Below, piece after piece: positions 1 to 5,359 of a stretch of 6,119 bases of DNA. The position numbers and the translations under genes were made by a program. Numbering within the stretch: position 1 is the stretch's first letter; each line of letters opens with the position of its first letter. A model generated the notes under the pieces. That model had not been told where the DNA came from. It saw only the letters and a list, made by a program, of their open reading frames with translations, and ran no database searches. Source of the DNA: Luminiphilus sp. (lineage in GTDB: Bacteria; Pseudomonadota; Gammaproteobacteria; Pseudomonadales; Halieaceae); the NCBI GenBank assembly GCA_024638905.1, contig JAHEJH010000062.1, forward strand, positions 1-6,119, read 5' to 3'.

Positions 1-395
1 TCCTGGGGCTCTTCTGCTTCAGCCTCTGGCTCAGCTTCGGGGGCTGCCTCTTCCGGCGCCTCCTCGGGCTCAGGCTCGGGTTCGGGTTCGGGTTCGGGTT
101 CGGGTTCGCCAGCATCGTCTGATGCTTCTGCTTCACCTTCTGCCTCCCCCGCTGCATCATCCGCCTCAGCGGCCACCTCTGCCGCCTCGTCGCCACTATC
201 CGCTGCATCCTCAGACTCGGCAGCTTCTTCCTTGGGGCTCGGCAGGGTGACTTTAATCAGATCCTCTTCAACAAGAATCCGCACCTTCTCCTCGCCGTTC
301 ACGGGCTTGCCGTTGGCATCTTGAATCGCGTAGCGGTCATCGCCGCGCATGAAGATCTTGTACTCAGCCGTCTTCTTGATCAGTTTCATCGCCAT
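1..395 (-). CDS. Conserved small protein with acidic Glu/Ala/Pro-rich tail (partial, 3' end off the window)
   Basis: The frame is open from the ATG at 395-393 to the window edge, giving 131 residues without a stop, so the C-terminus is missing. The start is supported by GGGAGA at 407-402, six bases upstream. Residues 1-50 (MAMKLIKKTAEYKIFMRGDD at the start, then a short RYAIQDANGKPVNGEEK stretch and a LIK motif) look like a compact folded domain. I recall this N-terminus as a conserved gammaproteobacterial protein type of unknown function. From about residue 55 onward the chain is almost entirely Glu, Ala, Asp and Pro, with seven consecutive Pro-Glu pairs at residues 98-111. It is strongly acidic and probably disordered. 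There is no signal peptide or membrane segment, so it is likely cytoplasmic. The role is unknown. An acidic tail of this kind could serve solubility, metal or protein binding, but nothing here decides that. Confidence 0.8.
   Translation of the reverse strand, partial: MAMKLIKKTAEYKIFMRGDDRYAIQDANGKPVNGEEKVRILVEEDLIKVTLPSPKEEAAESEDAADSGDEAAEVAAEADDAAGEAEGEAEASDDAGEPEPEPEPEPEPEPEEAPEEAAPEAEPEAEAEEPQ
63..110 (-). repeat. Hexanucleotide tandem repeat coding for Pro-Glu
   Basis: Eight hexamer units lie in phase on the + strand: CTCGGG, CTCAGG, CTCGGG, four identical TTCGGG copies at 81-104, then a degenerate TTCGCC. Read on the minus strand they encode (Pro-Glu)x7 preceded by Gly-Glu. The unit is two codons long, so gain or loss of units keeps the frame. 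The identical central copies suggest recent slippage, while the outer copies differ only at synonymous positions. Confidence 0.85.
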
Positions 396-463
396 ATCTT
401 TTCTCCCTGAAGATACTCAGATCCACCGGACCGACCGGGTGTGGCTCGGCTGAATCGCGCCGA

Positions 464-491
464 AGTATACAGCACAGGGGGAAATTGCCTA
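464..491 (-). promoter_or_regulatory. Candidate sigma-70 promoter of the leftward small gene
   Basis: Read on the minus strand, a TATACT -10 box (469-464) is preceded by TAGGCA (491-486, four of six matches to TTGACA) with a 16-base spacer. Initiation near 457 would leave a leader of about 60 bases before the ATG at 395. This is pattern matching only. It lies back to back with the tRNA promoter, the two -35 boxes being eight bases apart. Confidence 0.45.
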
Positions 492-499
492 GCCTCCCA

Positions 500-527
500 T
501 TGCCGCGTGGCCTGGAGTTGGTATACT
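500..527 (+). promoter_or_regulatory. Candidate tRNA-Leu promoter with GC-rich discriminator
   Basis: TTGCCG (500-505) and TATACT (522-527) are separated by 16 bases and lie 20 bases before the tRNA 5' end. The bases just after the -10 box (CCGCGCC, 528-534) are GC-rich. That is the known discriminator type of stable-RNA promoters under stringent (ppGpp) control in proteobacteria. Initiation near 534 would give a precursor leader of about 14 bases for RNase P to remove. Confidence 0.6.
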
Positions 528-547
528 CCGCGCCCTCGTCTACGCGA

Positions 548-634
548 GCCGGAGTGGTGGAATTGGTAGACACAGGGGATTCAAAATCCCCCGCAGGCAA
601 CTGCTTGCCGGTTCAAGTCCGGCCTTCGGTACCA
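548..634 (+). tRNA. tRNA-Leu, anticodon CAA
   Basis: The gene is 87 bases long, with all arms and a genomically encoded CCA end. The acceptor stem pairs GCCGGAG (548-554) with CTTCGGT (624-630), followed by discriminator A631 and CCA 632-634. The anticodon stem is GGGGA (575-579) with TCCCC (587-591) around loop TTCAAAA, anticodon CAA at 582-584, reading UUG codons. A long variable arm near 592-606 (GCAG paired with CTGC) is the class II hallmark expected for Leu. The T arm is GCCGG (607-611) with CCGGC (619-623) around TTCAAGT. The D-loop region (GGTAGACAC) is typical of bacterial tRNA-Leu. The acceptor stem carries two G-U pairs, one of them at the terminal 1-72 position. No clear intrinsic terminator follows. 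Confidence 0.96.
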
Positions 635-752
635 ACCACCCGCTCTCGGCAGTCCAATCGACACTGCTTCTCACCCCATGGCATCGGATGCACACCCCGC
701 TGCTGAGACAGCACTGTTGTCGTCTCGGGCTAAATCGCACCCCCTTCTCTGG

Positions 753-761
753 TGCTACACT
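753..761 (+). promoter_or_regulatory. Candidate extended -10 promoter for the glutamate-synthase-like gene
   Basis: TGC followed by TACACT (756-761) matches an extended -10 element (TGn plus five of six bases of TATAAT). No good -35 box lies at the right distance, which extended -10 promoters tolerate. Initiation near 768 would give a leader of about 39 bases to the ATG at 807. It would also place the longer possible reading frame from 678 partly upstream of the transcript. Weak evidence by itself. Confidence 0.3.
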
Positions 762-796
762 TTTTGCTCATTGTGGCTGTTTGCAAGTTGTGGCCC

Positions 797-803
797 GGGA
801 GGA
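797..803 (+). promoter_or_regulatory. Strong ribosome binding site deciding the start at 807
   Basis: GGGAGGA lies four bases (counted from GGAGG) before the ATG at 807, close to a perfect Shine-Dalgarno sequence. The in-frame ATG at 678 has no such site. The site therefore sets the start 43 codons inside the longest open frame. Confidence 0.8.
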
Positions 804-806
804 AAA

Positions 807-2300
807 ATGACGGCGTTTCTAGACCTGCTGGACGGTGTGCTCGACGCCGCCATGATGCTGTTGGCTCTGGCGATTCTCATGGCACTCATCGCCGTGGTCG
901 TGCTGTACGTCATCGACGTGACACAAAACAGCCAAGCCATCCGCAAAAACTATCCAGTGATCGGCCGACTCCGTTATGTATTCGAACATCTGGGCGTCTT
1001 CTTTAGACAGTATTTCTTCGCCATGGATCGCGAAGAGCTCCCTTTCAACCGGGCTCAACGAGCTTGGGTGGCACGCGCCGCTAAAAAGCTCGACAGCACC
1101 ATCGCCTTTGGCTCGACGAAACCGCTCAATCGTCCCGGCGATATTTTCTTCCTCAACAGCGCCTTCCCTCCCACGAAAGATGAAATTGAAGCGCACGCCG
1201 CAACCCCGCTGATTTTTGGTGACGGCTTCGTGCGCGAACCCTACGCAGCCCCCTCCATTTTTAACATCTCAGCGATGTCCTACGGTGCGCTGTCAGGGCC
1301 CGCTATCGAGGCGCTATCGATGGGAGCCGCGACAAGTCGCGTATGGCTGAATACTGGAGAAGGCGGGTTATCCCCGTTTCATCGAACTGCAGACTGCGAT
1401 CTCGTATTCCAGATCGGCACCGCGAAATATGGTGTGCGGGACGATAACGGTAATCTGGACATCGAGAAAATCGCAGAGCTCGCGGCAATTCCACAGTTAA
1501 GAATGTTTGAAATCAAACTGTCTCAGGGAGCGAAACCCGGAAAAGGCGGCATTCTGCCAGCGCAAAAAGTGACCGACCTGATCGCGACGACCCGCGGCAT
1601 ACCGCCGGGTGAAGATTCAATCAGCCCGAACCGTCACCCGGAGGTCACCGACGCTAACTCCCTGCTGGATCTGATTGACCGAGTTCGTTCGGCGTCAGGG
1701 AAACCCACCGGTATCAAACTGGTTTTGGGGCAGGCCGCATGGCTAGATGATTTTTGTGAGGCCATTCACGCGCGGGGGCTGGCGTCAGCACCCGACTTCA
1801 TCACCTTGGACAGTGCGGATGGCGGCACAGGAGCCGCCCCCCAGGGTTTGATGGACAACATGGGGCTGCCCGTGGCGTCCAGCCTGCCGCTGGTGGACGA
1901 GAAATTGACCTCGGCCAGTCTGCGAGAGCGCATCAAATTGATCGCCTCGGGGAAAATGATCAATCCTGCGGGAGTGGCCGCGGCACTGTGTCTGGGTGCT
2001 GACGTGGTCTGCTCCGCGAGGGGCTTCATGCTCTCTCTCGGATGCATACAAGCCCTGCAATGCAACGAGAATACCTGCCCCACCGGCATCACTACCCACG
2101 ACCCTAAACTGCAAAAAGGCTTAGATCCCACCGTCAAAGCCGACCGGGTCGCCAACTACGCGATCTCGATGCGAGAGGAGGTTGACCTGATCGCGCACAG
2201 CTGCGGTGTGCTGGACCCTCAGGCGTTGTCACGGCAACACGCCTTCGTCATTAACGACCAGGGTCAACCTTCACCGTTAGACACTGCTTTGTCACCGTGA
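807..2300 (+). CDS. Membrane-anchored FMN-binding glutamate synthase-family protein
   Basis: The product has 497 residues from the ATG at 807. The frame stays open to an ATG at 678, but the Shine-Dalgarno site selects 807. Residues about 14-38 (MMLLALAILMALIAVVV region) form one N-terminal membrane segment. Residues about 145-455 match the FMN-binding synthase domain of glutamate synthase large subunits (Pfam Glu_synthase). Visible motifs are NISAMSYGALS (153-163), NTGEGGLSP (182-190), QGAKPGKGG (240-248), DSADGGTGAAP (335-345) and GADVVCSARGFM (397-408). Cysteines C413, C419 and C424, spaced C-x5-C-x4-C, match the 3Fe-4S ligands of GltB. The GltB glutaminase domain, with its N-terminal catalytic Cys, is absent, as is the C-terminal GXGXG beta-helix. 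The protein therefore cannot take ammonia from glutamine by itself. Relatives of this stand-alone type, such as B. subtilis YerD, have poorly defined function. It is probably an inner-membrane flavoprotein oxidoreductase with unknown substrate. It stands alone, with no partner gene adjacent. Confidence 0.9.
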   Translation: MTAFLDLLDGVLDAAMMLLALAILMALIAVVVLYVIDVTQNSQAIRKNYPVIGRLRYVFEHLGVFFRQYFFAMDREELPFNRAQRAWVARAAKKLDSTIAFGSTKPLNRPGDIFFLNSAFPPTKDEIEAHAATPLIFGDGFVREPYAAPSIFNISAMSYGALSGPAIEALSMGAATSRVWLNTGEGGLSPFHRTADCDLVFQIGTAKYGVRDDNGNLDIEKIAELAAIPQLRMFEIKLSQGAKPGKGGILPAQKVTDLIATTRGIPPGEDSISPNRHPEVTDANSLLDLIDRVRSASGKPTGIKLVLGQAAWLDDFCEAIHARGLASAPDFITLDSADGGTGAAPQGLMDNMGLPVASSLPLVDEKLTSASLRERIKLIASGKMINPAGVAAALCLGADVVCSARGFMLSLGCIQALQCNENTCPTGITTHDPKLQKGLDPTVKADRVANYAISMREEVDLIAHSCGVLDPQALSRQHAFVINDQGQPSPLDTALSP

Positions 2301-2442
2301 AATCCGTCCGCTTATTGCCACCACTGCCCCACTGACGGCGGAGATTGGTCAAGTGACTTTTCACAGAAACATTGCCGTGTATGAGAAGCGAATCATCATT
2401 AGGTGTATTACGCTCCCTGCCAACTTCCCCTGAACCCTCCCG

Positions 2443-3357
2443 ATGCACACAAAGGCTTTCATTGCTCTTGCCAGAGCCCTGTTGCTCATAACGGGTTGCC
2501 TATCCAGCGCCTGGGCTTGGGGGGCCGACTTTGACCTCGAGTTAGCGGCGGGTTACGCGTGGGATGACAACGTCGGCCTCGATGAACTGGAACGCGCGAC
2601 GGGTGAGTCCGATGAAGTCACCACGCTGGAGATTCAGGGATCAGCCTTGTTCAGCTATGAAGATCGCGCGTCGCTGCGTGTTTCAGCAGGATTGGTTGAT
2701 GACAGTTACCAGGAGTTCTCGCAGGTTGATCGACGCACCGAATCACTCGGAGTAAATCTAGAGGCGCAGTTGGGCAAAGCCACTGTGGGCGTAAACTGGT
2801 TCGATGTCTCCGCGGACCTCGATGATGAAGAGTTCCTGACCTACGAGCGACTCTCTCCCTACTTGGCGGGCTTTTTGAGCAAGCAATGGTTCTTGCGAGG
2901 AGAATACGTTTACGGCGAGAAAACGATCGCCCGCCGCCCTGGCCGGGAGGCCGACAGCCACAGCGTTTCTCTGGACAGCTACTATTTCATTCAGGGCCTG
3001 AAGCGCTATGCGGTTGTGGGTTATACCTTCCGCGTAGACAACGCGCGCGCGAATCGCTACGACTACGACTCACATGCGATCAAGGCACGTTACGTGCATC
3101 GCGAAAATCTGGGGCGACTCCCTCTAGAGCTTGAGATCGAGGGTAAGTATGAGGAACGACAGTACAAAGCACCCGATCCGATGATCGGCACCGAGCGCGA
3201 GGATACCCGTTGGCGTTTCTCGGCCGAGCTGCGACTTTCATTCACTGACTATGCGTCTTGGGCGGTGATGATCAAGAACTCCGATTACGACTCCAATCTA
3301 CCGACTGCTAGTTATAGCGACCTGGTGGTGGGCACCGAAATTAGATTGTCTTTCTAA
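2443..3357 (+). CDS. Exported outer-membrane beta-barrel protein
   Basis: The product has 304 residues. An in-frame TGA at 2431 excludes a more upstream start, and no Shine-Dalgarno sequence is visible before the ATG. Residues 1-28 form a signal sequence with a hydrophobic core (ALLLITG) and a possible signal peptidase I cut after AWG or AWA. The same core contains ITGC ending at Cys19, which also fits a lipobox. The mature part is acidic and consists of alternating strands rich in Tyr, Phe and Trp. It ends in EIRLSF, the terminal-Phe pattern recognised by the BAM machinery. The segment GYAWDDNVGLDEL (37-49) resembles the start of barrels found at the C-terminus of TPR-containing outer-membrane proteins (Slam/DUF560-like). 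That relation is remembered, not computed. No TPR part is present here. The gene converges on the S8 protease gene across 59 bases. It could be a pore, a surface receptor or a secretion partner. The sequence does not choose between them. Confidence 0.75.
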   Translation: MHTKAFIALARALLLITGCLSSAWAWGADFDLELAAGYAWDDNVGLDELERATGESDEVTTLEIQGSALFSYEDRASLRVSAGLVDDSYQEFSQVDRRTESLGVNLEAQLGKATVGVNWFDVSADLDDEEFLTYERLSPYLAGFLSKQWFLRGEYVYGEKTIARRPGREADSHSVSLDSYYFIQGLKRYAVVGYTFRVDNARANRYDYDSHAIKARYVHRENLGRLPLELEIEGKYEERQYKAPDPMIGTEREDTRWRFSAELRLSFTDYASWAVMIKNSDYDSNLPTASYSDLVVGTEIRLSF

Positions 3358-3416
3358 GTCCTCGCTCAGGAGAAGAGTAGCGATTTAATAGGCTTGGGAC
3401 AGGGACGCCTTGAACA

Positions 3417-4691
3417 CTACTGGAACTGCAATTGCCCGTAGCCGTAGATTTGATCGCGCCCTGGGGCGCCTATATCAATGGCACTGGCATACAGCGCATC
3501 CAGCATCACAGCGGGCTCACTATTTGATTGCAGCAAGCGGGCCGCAGCGACGGTGACAAAAGGTACCGCATAGGAGGTGCCGGATGAGGCCGCATAACCC
3601 CCTCCAGCCTGCGCATGCCGAACATTGACTCCGGGCGCAGCAATATCGACGTACTCACCGCGATTGGCCAGGCGAAACGCGCGACCGCGGTTGTCGGTTG
3701 CCGTCACGGCCACTACCTCCGGATACGCCGCAGGGTACATAGGCTGCGCCATCGGACCCCCATTGCCAGCCGCCGCAATCGCCAGGACGCCTCGCTCACG
3801 CACGCGCGCCAGCGCGGTCTCAAGCAGTCGGTTGGGAGGACCCGCCAAACTAATATTAATCACAGACACCTGTTCGGTTATGAGCCAATTAAGTGCTTTG
3901 ATCAGGCTGACCGTGCTGGCGAATTCACCCTGCTCATCGGTTTGATCGAAAACCTCCGCGGCAAACAACTCAGCTCGGGGCGCAAGGCCCAGTGCCGATG
4001 GGTCATTGCTGGCAATGATGGAAGCGATCGCTGTGCCATGGAAGTTGGGTGGCGAGTCGTTCGCTACAAAGCGCCGAGTCGTAATCGACGCCTGAGAAAA
4101 AGCACCGTGTCCCTGATCCACACTGCTGTCGATAATCCCAATGCGCAACGACAAGTCAGATAGATCGGTGGGTAAGGCCAGTAACTCACGAGGGGCGACA
4201 CCCGCTATGTTGGCACCTGGATCATCTAGCACGCCAGCGGTGTAGAGGTGGTTGAGATCGACGTCAGCCCTGTCGCCACCAATCACCTCATAGATACCCG
4301 CACGGGTGGCGGACAAATCAAAGCTGGCAGGGGCCGCAACCTCCGCCAGTAAAAATCCCAGGCCGTCTAACTCGCTGACCCGGTCAAAGAGATAGCCTTC
4401 CTGCGCCAATTGCTCAAATACATCCGCTTCTGCCATGACCAGCCAATGGTCAGTCTGAATACGGAGCGCATCTTCACTGATTCGAGACTCAATATCGGTG
4501 AGCAGATCCTCCATGGCTTGCTCTATTCGCTCTTCCGTAGCCTCTGAAACGATGTCGGAAACCTGATCCTCAACCTCCTGACTCACGCCGGGCTGAATCA
4601 GCGTAAAACCCAATAACAACGCGGCGGCTGCCCGAAATCGGCTGCTGATCGGGGAATATTTGGCTTGAAGTAGCGCGTTGATGCTGGACAT
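3417..4691 (-). CDS. Exported S8 (subtilisin-type) serine peptidase
   Basis: The product has 424 residues. An in-frame TAG twelve bases upstream fixes the ATG at 4691 as the first possible start. Its Shine-Dalgarno sequence is poor (GGGG about 14 bases away). A basic N-region followed by AAAALLLGFTLIQPGVSQ (residues 21-38) is a signal peptide, so it acts in the periplasm or outside the cell. Residues 39-72 form an acidic, helix-prone, possibly coiled-coil segment. Residues about 80-120 (HWLVMAEADVFEQLA and onward) look like a small inhibitor-type propeptide. The peptidase domain spans about 182-424 with the full triad: Asp188 in GIIDSSVD, His218 in FHGTAIASIIAS, Ser373 in SSGTSYAVP. The oxyanion residue is Asn310 in AAAGNGG. 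GTSYA replaces the commoner GTSMA, a change at a non-catalytic position. There is no C-terminal barrel or anchor, so it is not an autotransporter. It is divergent from the sigma factor gene and could be its target. Confidence 0.93.
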   Translation of the reverse strand: MSSINALLQAKYSPISSRFRAAAALLLGFTLIQPGVSQEVEDQVSDIVSEATEERIEQAMEDLLTDIESRISEDALRIQTDHWLVMAEADVFEQLAQEGYLFDRVSELDGLGFLLAEVAAPASFDLSATRAGIYEVIGGDRADVDLNHLYTAGVLDDPGANIAGVAPRELLALPTDLSDLSLRIGIIDSSVDQGHGAFSQASITTRRFVANDSPPNFHGTAIASIIASNDPSALGLAPRAELFAAEVFDQTDEQGEFASTVSLIKALNWLITEQVSVINISLAGPPNRLLETALARVRERGVLAIAAAGNGGPMAQPMYPAAYPEVVAVTATDNRGRAFRLANRGEYVDIAAPGVNVRHAQAGGGYAASSGTSYAVPFVTVAAARLLQSNSEPAVMLDALYASAIDIGAPGRDQIYGYGQLQFQ

Positions 4692-4744
4692 GATGCGAGT
4701 CTAACCCCTTTCTGGCTCGCGCTTAAAAGCAAAAACTGCAGCCT

Positions 4745-4765
4745 GAGAGGGAATAAGTCCCACTC
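4745..4765. promoter_or_regulatory. Imperfect 21-base dyad between protease and sigma genes (candidate operator)
   Basis: GAGAGGGA (4745-4752) and TCCCACTC (4758-4765) are inverted repeats, with seven of eight positions pairing around a five-base spacer ATAAG. The dyad lies 29 bases before the sigma ATG and 53 bases before the protease ATG, in the only region both promoters can occupy. On the minus strand a TTGACG (4776-4771) and TATTCC (4755-4750) pair overlaps it, but its 15-base spacer is short. It could bind a dimeric regulator or be chance. Confidence 0.35.
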
Positions 4766-4782
4766 TGAAACGTCAAAACAAC

Positions 4783-4788
4783 AGCAGG
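4783..4788 (+). promoter_or_regulatory. Ribosome binding site of the sigma factor gene
   Basis: AGCAGG lies six bases before the ATG at 4795. It is a partial match to the Shine-Dalgarno sequence at suitable spacing and supports that start. The protein's region 2 begins soon after it. Confidence 0.5.
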
Positions 4789-4794
4789 CTAAAT

Positions 4795-5301
4795 ATGGCG
4801 AGATTAACCGCCCAACAAAGACAGGAACTGATTGATGAGCTGCCGCGCTTAAAGCGCTTCTGCCTCTCACTGACGTCAGATCCGGCTGATGCCGACGATT
4901 TGTTGCAAATCACGGTGGAGCGCCTGCTAGAGAAGGGCATGCCCGAGGACGCGCACGTCGCTAAGTGGTCGCACCGGGTGTGCCGCAATTTGTGGATTGA
5001 TGAGATTCGATCCAGAGACGTGCGGAGTCGTTACGCGCAGTCAGAAAGCGCAGTGGAAGGGGCCGGCACCACTGCGGCGAACACTGACGAATCCGTGCAG
5101 CTCGACCGGGTCTCGGCGGCGATGGAACGGTTGCCGCCTGAGCAACGCGCAGCGTTGGTTCAGGTTGCAGTAGAGGGTTGTTCCTACGCTGAGGCAGCGG
5201 CGCTATTGGAAGTGCCGATCGGTACGATCATGAGTCGTGTCGCTCGAGCACGAAAAGCGTTGGCTGAGAATTTGGAGTGGAGTGCAGAAAGAGAGGCTTA
5301 A
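4795..5301 (+). CDS. ECF-type RNA polymerase sigma factor
   Basis: The product has 168 residues, a normal length for an extracytoplasmic-function sigma factor. Residues about 16-75 are region 2: LPRLKRFCLSLT leads into DPADADDLLQITVERLLE (core-binding and -10 recognition helices), then KWSHRVCRNLWIDEIRSR. A 30-residue linker rich in Ser, Ala and Thr follows. Residues about 105-157 are region 4: LPPEQRAALVQVAVEGCSYAEAAALLEVPIGTIMSRVARARKAL read in parts, with the helix-turn-helix at about 129-151 (SYAEAAALLEVP, GTIMSRVARAR) that contacts the -35 element. Regions 1 and 3 are absent, as expected for the ECF class. It acts in the cytoplasm with core polymerase. The next gene, 58 bases downstream, encodes a membrane anti-sigma factor, the usual partner. 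A divergent S8 protease shares its upstream region. The exact ECF group is not determined. Confidence 0.93.
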   Translation: MARLTAQQRQELIDELPRLKRFCLSLTSDPADADDLLQITVERLLEKGMPEDAHVAKWSHRVCRNLWIDEIRSRDVRSRYAQSESAVEGAGTTAANTDESVQLDRVSAAMERLPPEQRAALVQVAVEGCSYAEAAALLEVPIGTIMSRVARARKALAENLEWSAEREA

Positions 5302-5306
5302 GCCTC
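5293..5306. repeat. Perfect 14-base palindrome over the sigma stop codon
   Basis: GAGGCTTAAGCCTC is its own reverse complement and contains the TAA stop (5299-5301) at its centre. In RNA it can fold as a five-pair GAGGC/GCCUC stem with a UUAA loop. No T-run follows, so it is not a standard terminator. It may be a protein site, an RNA hairpin between two cotranscribed genes, or chance. Confidence 0.6.
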
Positions 5307-5319
5307 CGGCATTTGTCAG

Positions 5320-5338
5320 GGCCCACTTGGGAGGGGCC
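5320..5338 (+). repeat. Short inverted repeat upstream of the anti-sigma start
   Basis: GGCCC (5320-5324) and GGGCC (5334-5338) can pair around a nine-base loop, ending 21 bases before the ATG at 5360. All five pairs are G-C. It follows the palindrome at 5293-5306, so the 58-base spacer could hold two consecutive RNA hairpins. No T-run follows. Confidence 0.4.
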
Positions 5339-5359
5339 GAAGGGAACAGGGTGATTTCG

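Noticed and set aside
548..634. tRNA 3' end as an integration site for a mobile element
   Set aside because: There is no integrase gene and I saw no repeat of the tRNA 3' end elsewhere in the window.
678..806. N-terminal extension of the glutamate-synthase-like protein from the ATG at 678
   Set aside because: It has no ribosome binding site, contains a plausible -10 element, and the ATG at 807 has a near-perfect Shine-Dalgarno sequence.
2301..2442. Promoter or terminator between the glutamate-synthase-like and barrel genes
   Set aside because: TTGCCG at 2372 lacks a fitting -10 box, TATTAC at 2406 lacks a -35 box, and no stem with a T-run was found.
3362..3383. Possible terminator hairpin between the convergent barrel and protease genes (TCGCT and AGCGA arms)
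   Set aside because: The stem has only five pairs, the loop is twelve bases and only three Ts follow. This is too weak to call.
3615..4163. Long plus-strand open frame opposite the S8 protease
   Set aside because: It lies antisense to a complete, motif-rich protease gene and its product shows no recognisable domain.
5237..5359. N-terminal extension of the anti-sigma protein from an ATG inside the sigma gene
   Set aside because: The added residues do not resemble an anti-sigma N-terminus, overlap the region 4 coding sequence, and a suitable site precedes the ATG at 5360.
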